From the NCBI GenBank assembly GCA_902767195.1, contig CACXGS010000299.1, positions 1 through 10,835 on the forward strand: DNA of 10,835 bases, given 5' to 3'. Under the pieces are notes generated by a model. The model made no database searches. It was not told the DNA's origin and saw nothing but the letters and a program-made list of their open reading frames with translations. The position numbers and the translations under genes were made by a program. This document shows positions 1 through 6,486 of this stretch, piece after piece. Origin of the DNA: an uncultured Lachnospiraceae bacterium. Lineage in GTDB: Bacteria; Bacillota_A; Clostridia; Lachnospirales; Lachnospiraceae. Each line of letters begins with the position of its first letter. Position 1 is the first letter of the stretch.

Positions 1-2
1 GA

Positions 3-96
3 AGTTAGCAGTTAGCTCGGCGGGAGTGGGCAACGCCGGAGCGTCGGAATCCAATCGCCTGGCTATTGGGTTTTGCGACACCGTTCAACCCTGCAA
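3..96 (-). repeat. Structured intergenic repeat element, copy 1 (inverted relative to copy 2)
   Basis: This 94-nt stretch matches the reverse complement of 10718-10811 without gaps. The core 3-70 differs at only three positions (24, 55, 62); the remainder, 71-96, is more diverged (9 of 26 differ). Read on the minus strand, the sense of the upstream gene yloV, it contains a GC hairpin region (68-72 with 87-91), a 6-bp stem-loop (31-36 with 41-46) closed by a UCCG tetraloop (37-40), and a tandem heptamer GCTAACT twice (3-16). The UNCG-type loop and a G-U pair in the apical stem exist only in this sense, which suggests it is the RNA strand. A strong terminator lies between yloV and this copy, so it would be transcribed only by read-through or from elsewhere. 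It codes for nothing recognisable. Family identity is unknown to me; the repeat itself is seen directly. Confidence 0.9.
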
Positions 97-119
97 ACCC
101 ATATTTTCGATACAAGTTT

Positions 120-150
120 AAAAAGACCGGCACTACACAGCCGGTCTTTT
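120..150 (-). terminator. Intrinsic terminator of the yloU-yloV operon
   Basis: A perfect 11-bp inverted repeat (121-131 with 140-150, 8-nt loop) is GC-rich in its middle and flanked by A/T runs. On the minus strand the stem is followed by a run of five T starting inside the stem foot, directly after the yloV stop codon at 156. The plus strand also ends in four T, so it may act in both directions. Confidence 0.9.
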
Positions 151-155
151 CTATA

Positions 156-1853
156 TTATTCCACGGATATCATATAATAGTAGATCGGCTGTCCGCCGTA
201 GTTTACTTCCACTTCACATTCGGGACAAACCTCTTCGATAGACTGAGCCATCTTCTGGGCATCCTCCTCTTTCACGTCCGCGCCGTAATAGAGGGAGATC
301 AGCTCACTGTCTTCATCCACCATGGAAAGAACAAGGTTCAGAGTAGTTTCTGTCAGATCCTTCCCCACAGCTTCGATTCCGTCATCGTCCAGGCCCATGA
401 TATCTCCATCATGAATCTCTTTACCATCAATCATGGTATCCCGGACAGCATAGGTGACCTGTCCGGTGGAAATATACTGATAGCTTCCCTTCATGTTCTC
501 CACATTTGCATCGGTATCACTGTCCGGCATATATCCTACCATAGCAGCGATTCCCTGAGGAATGGTCTTTGTGGGAATCACAATAACTCTTTTGTCCTCT
601 GTCAGTTCTGCTGCCTGCTCGGCTGCAAGGATAATGTTCTTATTGTTGGGAAGAACCACCACGTTCTTTGCGTGGGTATTCTCAACAGCCGTCAGGATAT
701 CCTCCGTGCTGGGGTTCATGGTCTGGCCGCCTTCGATGATGGAATCCACACCCAGCTCGCGGAAGATTTCAGAGAATCCTTCCCCGACAGAAATGGCAAT
801 AAATCCTATCTCTTTATCAGGAACCTTGTTTTTCTCCTGTTCAAGACGCTCCTGCTCGGCTTCCTCCTGTCTCTGGATCTCGGCTTTCCGCACAGCATCC
901 TTAATCAGCTTCTCCTCATGCTCGATCCTCATATTGTCGACCTTCATGTTGGAGAGAGCTCCGTAGGTCAGGCCCTTTTCGAAGGCATTACCCGGATGGT
1001 TGGTATGTACATGGATCTTACAGATCTCATCATCGGCAACGCATACCAGGGAGTCTCCGATGGAGAGAAGATATTTCTTCAGCTCTTTCTCCTCGGAAGC
1101 TTCCAGGGGCTTATTCAGCAGAATGATGAACTCTGTACAGTATCCGAACTTAATATCATCTGTAGAAATGTGCTCCGGTTTGCCGATCACAGGTTCTGCG
1201 GCTTTTTCAACTTCCGGAACCACTACTTCCGTCACTTTACCGGTCAGAGCATCCAGGATACCCTGAAGGACTTCCATGAGTCCCTGTCCGCCGGAATCCA
1301 CGACACCGGCCTCTTTAAGTACCGGCAGCATATCCGGTGTTTTAGCAAGGACTTCATATCCGTAAGCAACAACCTCTTCACAGAAAGGAATCAGTTCCAT
1401 ATCCGGATTCTGTGAGAGCTCTACAGCCTTATCAGCCAGGCCCTTTGCTACCGTAAGAATAGTTCCTTCCTTGGGCTTCATAACTGCCTTGTAGGCAGTG
1501 TCAACAGCTTTCTGGAAACCGACACCGATCGCTTCCACTCCCAGGACTTCTTCCTTCTGGATTGCCCTGGTAAAACCACGGAACAGCTGGGAAAGGATAA
1601 CACCGGAGTTACCCCTGGCACCTCTTAATGAGCCGCTGCTGATTGCCTTGCATACATTCTCCATGGTGGGATTCTCGATGGCGGCAACCGCCTTAGCCGC
1701 AGCCATGATCGTCATGGTCATATTACTTCCGGTATCTCCGTCCGGAACCGGAAATACATTTAATTCATTAATGTATTCTTTTTGTGAATCGAGCCGGTTC
1801 GCACCTGCCAAAAACAACTTCTGAAGTGTTTTTGCATCAATAGAATTCTTCAC
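156..1853 (-). CDS. fakA: DAK2-domain fatty acid kinase, catalytic subunit (FakA/YloV family)
   Basis: Predicted cytoplasmic ATP-dependent kinase that phosphorylates fatty acids presented by a FakB (DegV-family) partner, feeding exogenous fatty acids into phospholipid synthesis. The 565-aa length fits the family (about 550). The N-terminal DhaL-type domain spans about residues 8-205, with the nucleotide/Mg motif NVFPVPDGDTGSNM at 32-45 and GSLRGARGNSGV at 74-86. The middle domain (about 230-315) has C239 and H281/H283 (in HVHTNHPG), matching residues proposed to bind metal in staphylococcal FakA. A charged Glu/Lys linker (316-346) leads to a DegV-like C-terminal domain (349-565) with GGQTMNPST at 375-383. 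I start at GTG 1853 because an AAGGAGG lies 9 nt upstream; a TTG at 1886 in the same frame would overlap yloU and has no such site. The gene follows yloU by 22 nt, the usual Firmicute pair. recG, often next in this operon, is absent before the terminator, and no fakB is in view. Confidence 0.93.
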   Translation of the reverse strand: MKNSIDAKTLQKLFLAGANRLDSQKEYINELNVFPVPDGDTGSNMTMTIMAAAKAVAAIENPTMENVCKAISSGSLRGARGNSGVILSQLFRGFTRAIQKEEVLGVEAIGVGFQKAVDTAYKAVMKPKEGTILTVAKGLADKAVELSQNPDMELIPFCEEVVAYGYEVLAKTPDMLPVLKEAGVVDSGGQGLMEVLQGILDALTGKVTEVVVPEVEKAAEPVIGKPEHISTDDIKFGYCTEFIILLNKPLEASEEKELKKYLLSIGDSLVCVADDEICKIHVHTNHPGNAFEKGLTYGALSNMKVDNMRIEHEEKLIKDAVRKAEIQRQEEAEQERLEQEKNKVPDKEIGFIAISVGEGFSEIFRELGVDSIIEGGQTMNPSTEDILTAVENTHAKNVVVLPNNKNIILAAEQAAELTEDKRVIVIPTKTIPQGIAAMVGYMPDSDTDANVENMKGSYQYISTGQVTYAVRDTMIDGKEIHDGDIMGLDDDGIEAVGKDLTETTLNLVLSMVDEDSELISLYYGADVKEEDAQKMAQSIEEVCPECEVEVNYGGQPIYYYMISVE

Positions 1854-1862
1854 AATAGGTGT

Positions 1863-1869
1863 CCTCCTT
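1863..1869 (-). promoter_or_regulatory. Ribosome binding site deciding the fakA/yloV start
   Basis: AAGGAGG on the minus strand sits 9 nt before the GTG at 1853. It lies downstream of the TTG alternative at 1886, so the longer in-frame reading would place its start upstream of the only good site. Confidence 0.8.
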
Positions 1870-1875
1870 CCGCCA

Positions 1876-2232
1876 TCAATCCACAATTCTTACGCCTTCA
1901 ACATAGATGTTGATCTTCTCAACCTCCATATCTGTCAGGCTCTCAACTTTATATTTCACGTTCTCGATGAGGTTCTCTGTCACAGTCGCAATAGATACGC
2001 CGTAAACTACAATAATATGAAAGTCAATACTGATCTTATTGTCTCTGATCTTGACCGATACTCCCTTGGTGATATTATCTTTCTTCAGGAGACGGACAAG
2101 CCCGTCTGTTACATTCACGGAAGCCATACCCACGATACCGAAGCATTCCACTGCGTTCATGCCGGCATACTTGGCGATTACTTCCTCATTGATAATGATC
2201 TGACCTAAATCTGTCTGAATATGTCCTTTCAT
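1876..2232 (-). CDS. yloU: Asp23/Gls24 family protein (YloU-like)
   Basis: A 118-aa soluble protein of the Asp23/Gls24 (formerly DUF322) family. It has the typical opening (GHIQTDLGQIIINEEVIAK), a central glycine-rich VGMASVNVTDGL, and a C-terminal strand ending in a valine-rich YVEGVRIVD. Members are small cell-envelope-associated or alkaline-stress proteins of unclear biochemistry. The pairing with yloV is conserved widely in Firmicutes, and the two are surely co-transcribed here (22 nt apart). The frame is open up to 2286, but the extra codons run through the rpmB terminator and the predicted promoter. I therefore start at ATG 2232, which has GGAGGG 7 nt upstream. The ATG at 2250 lacks a binding site and would lie almost at the predicted transcript start. 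Confidence 0.9.
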   Translation of the reverse strand: MKGHIQTDLGQIIINEEVIAKYAGMNAVECFGIVGMASVNVTDGLVRLLKKDNITKGVSVKIRDNKISIDFHIIVVYGVSIATVTENLIENVKYKVESLTDMEVEKINIYVEGVRIVD

Positions 2233-2239
2233 TATTAAA

Positions 2240-2245
2240 CCCTCC
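2240..2245 (-). promoter_or_regulatory. Ribosome binding site deciding the yloU start
   Basis: GGAGGG on the minus strand ends 7 nt before ATG 2232. The upstream in-frame ATG at 2250 is preceded only by A/T-rich sequence. Confidence 0.75.
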
Positions 2246-2258
2246 GCCATGTTAAGAA

Positions 2259-2286
2259 ATTCTAATAAGAAAAAAGAGGGAATCAA
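2259..2286 (-). promoter_or_regulatory. Predicted sigma-A promoter of yloU-yloV, overlapping the rpmB terminator
   Basis: The minus strand reads TTGATT (2286-2281), 16 nt, then TAGAAT (2264-2259). That is 4/6 and 5/6 matches to the consensus boxes with near-optimal spacing. The transcript would start near 2252, giving a leader of about 20 nt that contains the yloU binding site. The -35 box lies in the loop and 3' half of the rpmB terminator stem, and the T-run forms part of the spacer. Confidence 0.5.
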
Positions 2287-2298
2287 TCTGATTCCCTC
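2270..2298 (-). terminator. Intrinsic terminator of rpmB
   Basis: A perfect 10-bp stem GAGGGAATCA/TGATTCCCTC with a 3-nt loop (2276-2298) is followed on the minus strand by six T (2275-2270). It lies 66 nt after the rpmB stop codon and separates rpmB from yloU. Confidence 0.93.
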
Positions 2299-2364
2299 AT
2301 AACTGTCATCTTCATTCTTCCTGCAGGTCAGGGATCAGAAAATTCCTACACCCAGGGACAGAAT

Positions 2365-2550
2365 TTATGCACGCTCTACTTTGCCGGATCTTAAGCAAGA
2401 AGTACATACGTACATTCTCTTGGCAGCACCATTCACCTTCACTCTAACAGACTTAATGTTAGACTTCCACATCTTGTTTGATCTTCTATGTGAATGACTG
2501 ACCTTGATTCCGAAATGAGCACCTTTATCACAAATAGCACATCTAGCCAT
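2365..2550 (-). CDS. rpmB: 50S ribosomal protein L28, zinc-binding (C+) form
   Basis: A 61-aa basic protein of the large ribosomal subunit, full length for the family. It opens MARCAICDKGAHFG and retains the conserved HSHRRSNKMWKSNI stretch. Two CxxC pairs (C4/C7 and C49/C52) make a zinc ribbon, so this is the C+ paralogue type rather than the cysteine-free, zinc-independent form. A strong GAGGAGGT lies 7 nt before the ATG, as expected for a highly translated gene. It is monocistronic here, with its own terminator downstream and a probable promoter upstream. In Firmicutes rpmB commonly sits beside yloU-yloV and is often divergent from them; here it is co-directional. Confidence 0.97.
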   Translation of the reverse strand: MARCAICDKGAHFGIKVSHSHRRSNKMWKSNIKSVRVKVNGAAKRMYVCTSCLRSGKVERA

Positions 2551-2602
2551 GACTGCACCTCCTCGCCAGTTATATTAAGCCTTAAAGACTTACAACGATA
2601 CT

Positions 2603-2631
2603 ATACTAGCAGAAACAATCTCAAAATGCAA
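2603..2631 (-). promoter_or_regulatory. Possible rpmB promoter
   Basis: Within the 162-nt gap between gerW and rpmB, the minus strand has TTGCAT (2631-2626), 17 nt, TAGTAT (2608-2603). The -35 is weak (3/6) and the -10 fair (4/6). Overlapping alternatives exist in the same A/T-rich stretch, so the exact boxes are uncertain. A promoter somewhere here is likely, because rpmB has its own terminator. The rest of the gap shows a T-run at 2647-2642 without a convincing hairpin. Confidence 0.35.
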
Positions 2632-2712
2632 GAACAAATTGAAAAAAGTTTCGATTCCACAGTATCCGTCTTGACTGGCATGTCGCCATGGATTCCATCG
2701 GAGTCGTCCTGA

Positions 2713-3144
2713 CTATTCCACATCAAGGGAATCATCCAGGACTTCGTCTTCCTCCGACATAATGTCATTGACCGTATCAAGAACTGCCTGGTCCTCTCTT
2801 CCCTTTGTGTGGATCAGGTTACTGATCTTGTCCACTGCATCCGGAACCATATCAAGCACTTTATTCATCGCATCAGTTGCCTTGATATGAACCAGCCGGG
2901 TACTTCCGTCCTTGATGATCAGAATGGCCGAAGGAGACATCTTACCGTTCATTCCACCGACACTGCTCTCGGAAGCTTCCTTTCCGAAATCACCGGAACC
3001 CATGCCGAATGACACATCCACCAGTGGAACGATCAGGGCATCCCCTACCTTTTTGGGGTCTCCCACTACCGTTTTGGTTGAAAATACTCTCTCCATCCCG
3101 CTAAACAAAGTATCTACAGTGTCTTTAAAATTGTTTTTTGCCAT
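2713..3144 (-). CDS. gerW: GerW family sporulation protein (YtfJ-like)
   Basis: A 143-aa soluble protein of the GerW/YtfJ family, which in Bacillus is made during sporulation and linked to spore germination; the molecular function is not settled. Family hallmarks are the N-terminal helix ending in VFSTKTVVGDP (about 20-30), IVPLVDVSFGMGSG (38-51), a glycine/serine-rich stretch (52-67) and the SPSAILIIKDG strand (70-80). The C-terminal 30 residues are acidic. The ATG lies 1 nt after the stop of the DUF2953 gene, and its AAAGGAG site sits inside that gene's last codons, so the two are probably translationally coupled. The same pair (ytfI-ytfJ) is known in Bacillus. It is the last gene of the corA operon, and I see no clear terminator after it. 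Its presence suggests a spore former, though some non-sporulating Clostridia keep it. Confidence 0.93.
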   Translation of the reverse strand: MAKNNFKDTVDTLFSGMERVFSTKTVVGDPKKVGDALIVPLVDVSFGMGSGDFGKEASESSVGGMNGKMSPSAILIIKDGSTRLVHIKATDAMNKVLDMVPDAVDKISNLIHTKGREDQAVLDTVNDIMSEEDEVLDDSLDVE

Positions 3145-3145
3145 C

Positions 3146-4102
3146 TTATAATTCTCCTTTCAAGGCCATAATGATCAGCCTGCGCGTCTCTTTCTTCCAT
3201 AACAATATCAGCAGCAGATAAAGAAGGTATGCAAGTCGGATTCTTCCCCTTCCCTCCAGATGTCCCTGTAACAATTTATCGTCCAGATCAAACCGGGGTG
3301 TAACCGTCAGGTTCTTTCCATACAGAGGATAGAGCATGGATACATAGCCGGTCGCTTTGCCGGTCTCATACCCGTCACCCAGGCTGTATTGCACAGAACC
3401 TGTCAGAGTCCTTGGTCGTATATGATAAAGGAGCTTCTTTAATACTCCCAGTCCGATCTGCAGATATGCTTTTACCGGATGTCCTTTCAGGCGGTCTGAT
3501 GTTCTTTCTATAATAGAAAAAGGCTCCTTGATCTTCTCAAAGATAACGCCGGGGTCTGCCAGGAATCCGCATATCTTCACTATGATATCAGCAAGTTTAT
3601 CTAAATAAGTCTCAATGATATTTCTTCTGCGAACACGTTTCTGATAGGGAGGGCTTTCCTCAACATCCTCTTCTGCTTCTTCCGGCAGACTTTCCTGCAT
3701 CGTCTCCTCTATCATCTCCGTGCTTTCTTCCGGTTCAGACTCCGGCAGGCTCTCTTGGCTTTCTGCCACAGCTGCTGCCGGTTCCTGCTCCTCCTTCTTC
3801 GCCGGGGTATCCGGCTTCGCAGGGACTGCATCCTCCTCCGGCTCTCTGCTGTCAGCCAGGGTAAACCACGCCAGCTTCAGGGAGTAGTCAGCATTGAGAT
3901 TGACAGCAGACAACTTCAGGCGCAGCAGCGAAAGAAGCCATGTTGCCCGAAGGCCCAGCTTAATCTTCAGTTCCTCCGGCTTATCCAGCTCAAAAGAATA
4001 CCGGACAGGCACGAACAGGACCAGGAAAATGAGCAGAAGCAGGATTCCCAGCAAGGCCAGCAGAATCCATCCGATGACCTTTAAAATGCTTAAAACAATC
4101 AT
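3146..4102 (-). CDS. DUF2953 domain membrane protein (YtfI-like)
   Basis: A 318-aa protein anchored by an N-terminal membrane segment (about 4-32, very Leu/Ile rich). Then comes a short beta-rich part (33-83), a long acidic low-complexity insert (about 86-152, dominated by Glu, Pro, Ser and Ala), an amphipathic region (160-215), and the DUF2953 core (about 215-290), in which TGSVQYSLGDGYETGKATGY is recognisable. A second hydrophobic stretch lies at 288-303, followed by a basic tail. Function is unknown; the equivalent Bacillus gene is the upstream partner of gerW, so a role in sporulation or germination is inferred from context. The start at 4102 has AGGAGG 9 nt upstream. The acidic insert contains the motif QESLPE twice, 20 residues apart (116 and 136), suggesting a small internal duplication. 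Confidence 0.85.
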   Translation of the reverse strand: MIVLSILKVIGWILLALLGILLLLIFLVLFVPVRYSFELDKPEELKIKLGLRATWLLSLLRLKLSAVNLNADYSLKLAWFTLADSREPEEDAVPAKPDTPAKKEEQEPAAAVAESQESLPESEPEESTEMIEETMQESLPEEAEEDVEESPPYQKRVRRRNIIETYLDKLADIIVKICGFLADPGVIFEKIKEPFSIIERTSDRLKGHPVKAYLQIGLGVLKKLLYHIRPRTLTGSVQYSLGDGYETGKATGYVSMLYPLYGKNLTVTPRFDLDDKLLQGHLEGRGRIRLAYLLYLLLILLWKKETRRLIIMALKGEL

Positions 4103-4121
4103 GAATAACTGCCTCCTATGC

Positions 4122-4430
4122 TTAATACTCCTCGAGAAATCTCTTCATGTCCCCGAGAGCTCCGGCCCGGTCAGCCTCTTCGAAGATTCTGCGAACGATT
4201 CCTCTGGCTTCACTTCGGCTTTTGGCAATACCCAGCACGCGAAGACCTCTCTCCTGATAGAAATCATGTTCCGACTCTTTCAGCGAAAGAATATACATGA
4301 GAGAACCCTGTGACGCCCCGGTTGTAATCAGGAAAGCTTTCTCTTTTTCATTGCTTCCAAGATTCCTGATAATGCCGGGAGCACGATCTTTAATTTTCCT
4401 GCCGATTATCACATGTCTGGATATTTCCAT
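4122..4430 (-). CDS. Unrecognised 102-aa soluble protein in the corA-gerW operon
   Basis: I do not recognise a family. The 102-aa product has no cysteine, no signal peptide and no membrane segment. It starts with a basic part (MEISRHVIIGRKIKDRAP), followed by two probable strands (KAFLITTG, SLMYILSLK), a third (LRVLGIAKS), and a long charged helix to the end (about 72-102). This suggests a small alpha/beta fold. It is probably real: GGGAG lies 7 nt before the ATG, it fits between its neighbours with 16-nt and 19-nt gaps, and there is no overlap. Position between a zinc-ribbon membrane protein and DUF2953-gerW makes it a co-expressed partner, but nothing in the sequence tells its job. Confidence 0.75.
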   Translation of the reverse strand: MEISRHVIIGRKIKDRAPGIIRNLGSNEKEKAFLITTGASQGSLMYILSLKESEHDFYQERGLRVLGIAKSRSEARGIVRRIFEEADRAGALGDMKRFLEEY

Positions 4431-4446
4431 AATTCGTCTCCCGATA

Positions 4447-5304
4447 TCACTTCACATGTGTATGTGTAAATAAATGATCATTGCAATATTCAAAATTACC
4501 GTTGCATTTGGAACAGTAACGGAACTCCAGGTCCGGATTATCCTTTTCCGTTCTCCCGCACACGGCACAGCGATGACGGACTTTCTCCGGCTTCATGGTG
4601 GTCTCTGTCTTACCTGCTGCCTGCCGGAACTGACGGCGTCTCTTCACCTCAGCAGGTCGGATCTTCCGGAAATCCCTGGAGGACAGGAAGAAGAGCAGGA
4701 AATTCAGGAGGCTCATCACAATACAGATTCGGATACTGATGTCGCCACCGTAAAAGTCCCAGGCCAGGAGCAGCAGATCCAGCAGTGCAAGCCATTTCAC
4801 TTTCAGGGGGAGGACACCGTATAAATAGACAGTCACCTCCGGAAAGATTGCTGCGTAGGCAAGGAACATCGATAAGGTCAGATAGTAGGTATCAAGATAG
4901 ATCGATGTCTGAGACATACCCAGAGCTCCGGCAACCGCATAACCGATAAAGCCGCCGGCCAGAATACCCAGAAGACCGATCACAATATACATGGTAAAAC
5001 GAAAAGCTCCCCATACCTGGACCAGGGACTGGCCGATCATATAATAAAAGAGCATGATAAAAACCAGGAAAAGGAGTCCGATCAGGCTTCCGGAGGGCTG
5101 TACCGACAGTACAAAAGTAAAGATCCTCCAGAACTGATGCCCCTTAATAACCAGATATGGATTAAAACAGGTAATCAGGTAAAAAGCACCATTTGTGGCA
5201 TAGTTCATCACTGTCCCAATGGCATATAATATTACAATATATAAAGGCAGATTAGGAAGGGAAAACCTTCCGAATCTCCGCTCCATTCGATTCAGCCAGT
5301 TCAT
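4447..5304 (-). CDS. Rhomboid-fold membrane protein without catalytic serine, with C-terminal zinc ribbon
   Basis: A 285-aa polytopic membrane protein with about six hydrophobic segments (roughly 18-35, 72-92, 100-127, 139-156, 166-183, 190-208). It has the rhomboid/derlin-type layout, including the HQFWRIFTF loop (56-64, with the conserved WR) and the FPEV and LPLKVKW loops (154-157, 165-171). The GxSG active-site motif of rhomboid proteases is missing: the equivalent helix reads YLDTYYLTLSMFLAY, so it is probably a non-proteolytic, derlin-like family member. After a basic linker (209-245) comes a zinc-ribbon-like tail with C246/C249, C264/C267, then C274, H277, H281 and H283, likely cytoplasmic. 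It is 19 nt after corA and 16 nt before the 102-aa gene, so co-transcribed. Function is unknown; membrane-protein quality control or partner binding is speculation from the fold. Confidence 0.8.
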   Translation of the reverse strand: MNWLNRMERRFGRFSLPNLPLYIVILYAIGTVMNYATNGAFYLITCFNPYLVIKGHQFWRIFTFVLSVQPSGSLIGLLFLVFIMLFYYMIGQSLVQVWGAFRFTMYIVIGLLGILAGGFIGYAVAGALGMSQTSIYLDTYYLTLSMFLAYAAIFPEVTVYLYGVLPLKVKWLALLDLLLLAWDFYGGDISIRICIVMSLLNFLLFFLSSRDFRKIRPAEVKRRRQFRQAAGKTETTMKPEKVRHRCAVCGRTEKDNPDLEFRYCSKCNGNFEYCNDHLFTHTHVK

Positions 5305-5323
5305 AAATTACCTCCGGGAAAAG

Positions 5324-6262
5324 TTATTTCAGACGCTTACTCTTTCCGACATAAATTCCGGTGACAATCGTACAGATTACAATACACGCAACCATCATCC
5401 AGAAACCCTCGGCTTCCCTGGCAAAGGGTATCCCGTTCAGGTTCATACCGATGGCCCCGGTTATGATAGTGGGAACAGTCAGCACCACAGTGATAATAGA
5501 CAGGAACTTCATCACTGAGTTCATGTTATTATTGATAATATTGGCGTAGGCATCCATGGTTCCATTTAAAATATCACTGTATATCTTGGCCATCTCGATG
5601 GCCTGTTTGTTCTCGACGATTACGTCCTCCAAAAGCTCCTCGTCATCCTCAGTCCGCTTAATGGAACTGTTGCGCTTAAGCTTCTCCAGGACCACTTCAT
5701 TTCCACGCAGTGAAGTATTCAGATAAACCAGTGACTTCTCCAGATCCAGCATCTCGATGAGCTCCTCATTGCGCTGTTTCTCCTGGAGCAGGGCTTCAAT
5801 CTCCTCGCTCTTTCGGTCAATGACCTTCAAATACTGAAGATACATGGATGCATTCCGGTAGAGCATCTGATAGAGGAACCGTGTCCTGTTTTGAGTAGAG
5901 GTATTGCGGACTCTTCCGTCCATAAATACTGTGAGAACCGGACTATCCTCCAGACAGACGGTAATGATTACGTCATCTACATAGAAGATGCCGAAGGGAA
6001 TGGTGTCATAGTATTCTCTGTCATTCTTCTCTTTGGTTGTGGGAAGATCCATGATCAAAAATGTATACTCATCTTCCACTTCCATACGGGAACGCTCTTC
6101 ATCGTCCAAAGGACTCTTCAGATCATCCATATCAATATGAAACCGTTTCGAAATCGTGCGCAGTTCCTCTACACTGGGAGCTGTCAGTGCAATCCAGCTG
6201 CCTGCTTCGATATCGGTAAACTCCTGCATTCCGATATCGGTCGATCTAAATACTCGAATCAT
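5324..6262 (-). CDS. corA: CorA family divalent cation (Mg2+/Co2+) transporter
   Basis: A 312-aa inner-membrane channel protein; CorA works as a pentamer moving Mg2+ (and Co2+ or Ni2+) down the membrane potential. The length is usual. A soluble alpha/beta domain (1 to about 140) and a long helical region (about 140-250, including the charged EIEALLQEKQRNEELIEML stretch) lead into two C-terminal membrane helices (about 252-271 and 288-305). The selectivity motif GMN is at 272-274, as IGMNLNGIPF between the two helices, followed by a basic tail. The start at 6262 has GAGG 8 nt upstream. It is the first gene of the minus-strand operon and follows a perfect consensus promoter with a leader of about 40 nt. 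That leader is too short for an M-box magnesium riboswitch. Within this superfamily, zinc or other cation specificity cannot be excluded. Confidence 0.93.
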   Translation of the reverse strand: MIRVFRSTDIGMQEFTDIEAGSWIALTAPSVEELRTISKRFHIDMDDLKSPLDDEERSRMEVEDEYTFLIMDLPTTKEKNDREYYDTIPFGIFYVDDVIITVCLEDSPVLTVFMDGRVRNTSTQNRTRFLYQMLYRNASMYLQYLKVIDRKSEEIEALLQEKQRNEELIEMLDLEKSLVYLNTSLRGNEVVLEKLKRNSSIKRTEDDEELLEDVIVENKQAIEMAKIYSDILNGTMDAYANIINNNMNSVMKFLSIITVVLTVPTIITGAIGMNLNGIPFAREAEGFWMMVACIVICTIVTGIYVGKSKRLK

Positions 6263-6311
6263 ATATCATACCTCTTTGTCACCGTAAAATACTTATTCCA
6301 TCTAAAGATTA

Positions 6312-6340
6312 ATTATATGAAAGTCTAAAGGCTTTGTCAA
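6312..6340 (-). promoter_or_regulatory. Consensus sigma-A promoter of the corA operon
   Basis: The minus strand reads TTGACA (6340-6335), exactly 17 nt, then TATAAT (6317-6312), a full match to both boxes. Transcription should start near 6304. A second TGACAAAG, also part of the -35 neighbourhood, recurs in the leader just upstream of the corA ribosome binding site. Confidence 0.9.
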
Positions 6341-6408
6341 ACCGATTAACTGCTTTTTACAGGTTTTCCGCTTGTTCATTCATTATTCTATTATTTCAGG
6401 GAAATGAG

Positions 6409-6437
6409 TTGTTTTTTTTAACTGCCTCCTTTATAAT
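6409..6437 (+). promoter_or_regulatory. Sigma-A promoter of the activase-family gene
   Basis: TTGTTT (6409-6414), 17 nt, then a perfect TATAAT (6432-6437). The -35 is weak (3/6). Transcription would start near 6445, giving a leader of about 40 nt with the ribosome binding site AGGAG at 6470-6474. It is divergent from the corA promoter. The 68 nt between the two -35 boxes (6341-6408) are A/T-rich and show no clear operator. Confidence 0.7.
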
Positions 6438-6486
6438 AATATGATGTTCAATTGTTTTTACTATATTAAAGGAGACCAGAACAACC

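Noticed and set aside
66..1415. A long plus-strand open frame (449 codons) antisense to fakA
   Set aside because: It lies opposite a clear FakA-family gene, has no ribosome binding site, begins inside the repeat element and runs through the terminator. Its translation is His/Leu/Ile-rich without any family signature. The open frame reflects codon bias of the opposite strand.
1854..1886. TTG start at 1886 for fakA, overlapping yloU
   Set aside because: It would add 11 non-homologous residues, and the only strong ribosome binding site lies downstream of it.
2233..2286. N-terminal extension of yloU to 2286
   Set aside because: The added codons translate the rpmB terminator and the yloU promoter; the Asp23-family homology begins at the ATG at 2232.
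2642..2715. Intrinsic terminator after gerW
   Set aside because: The minus strand has a run of six T (2647-2642), but the sequence before it forms only 4-bp stems such as TGGC/GCCA, not adjacent to the T-run.
4876..4930. Active rhomboid protease site in the 285-aa membrane protein
   Set aside because: The helix that should carry GxSG has no such motif, so a protease call would be unsupported despite the fold resemblance.
6263..6311. Magnesium (M-box or ykkC-like) riboswitch before corA
   Set aside because: The predicted leader is about 40 nt, far too short for these aptamers, and no conserved core is visible.
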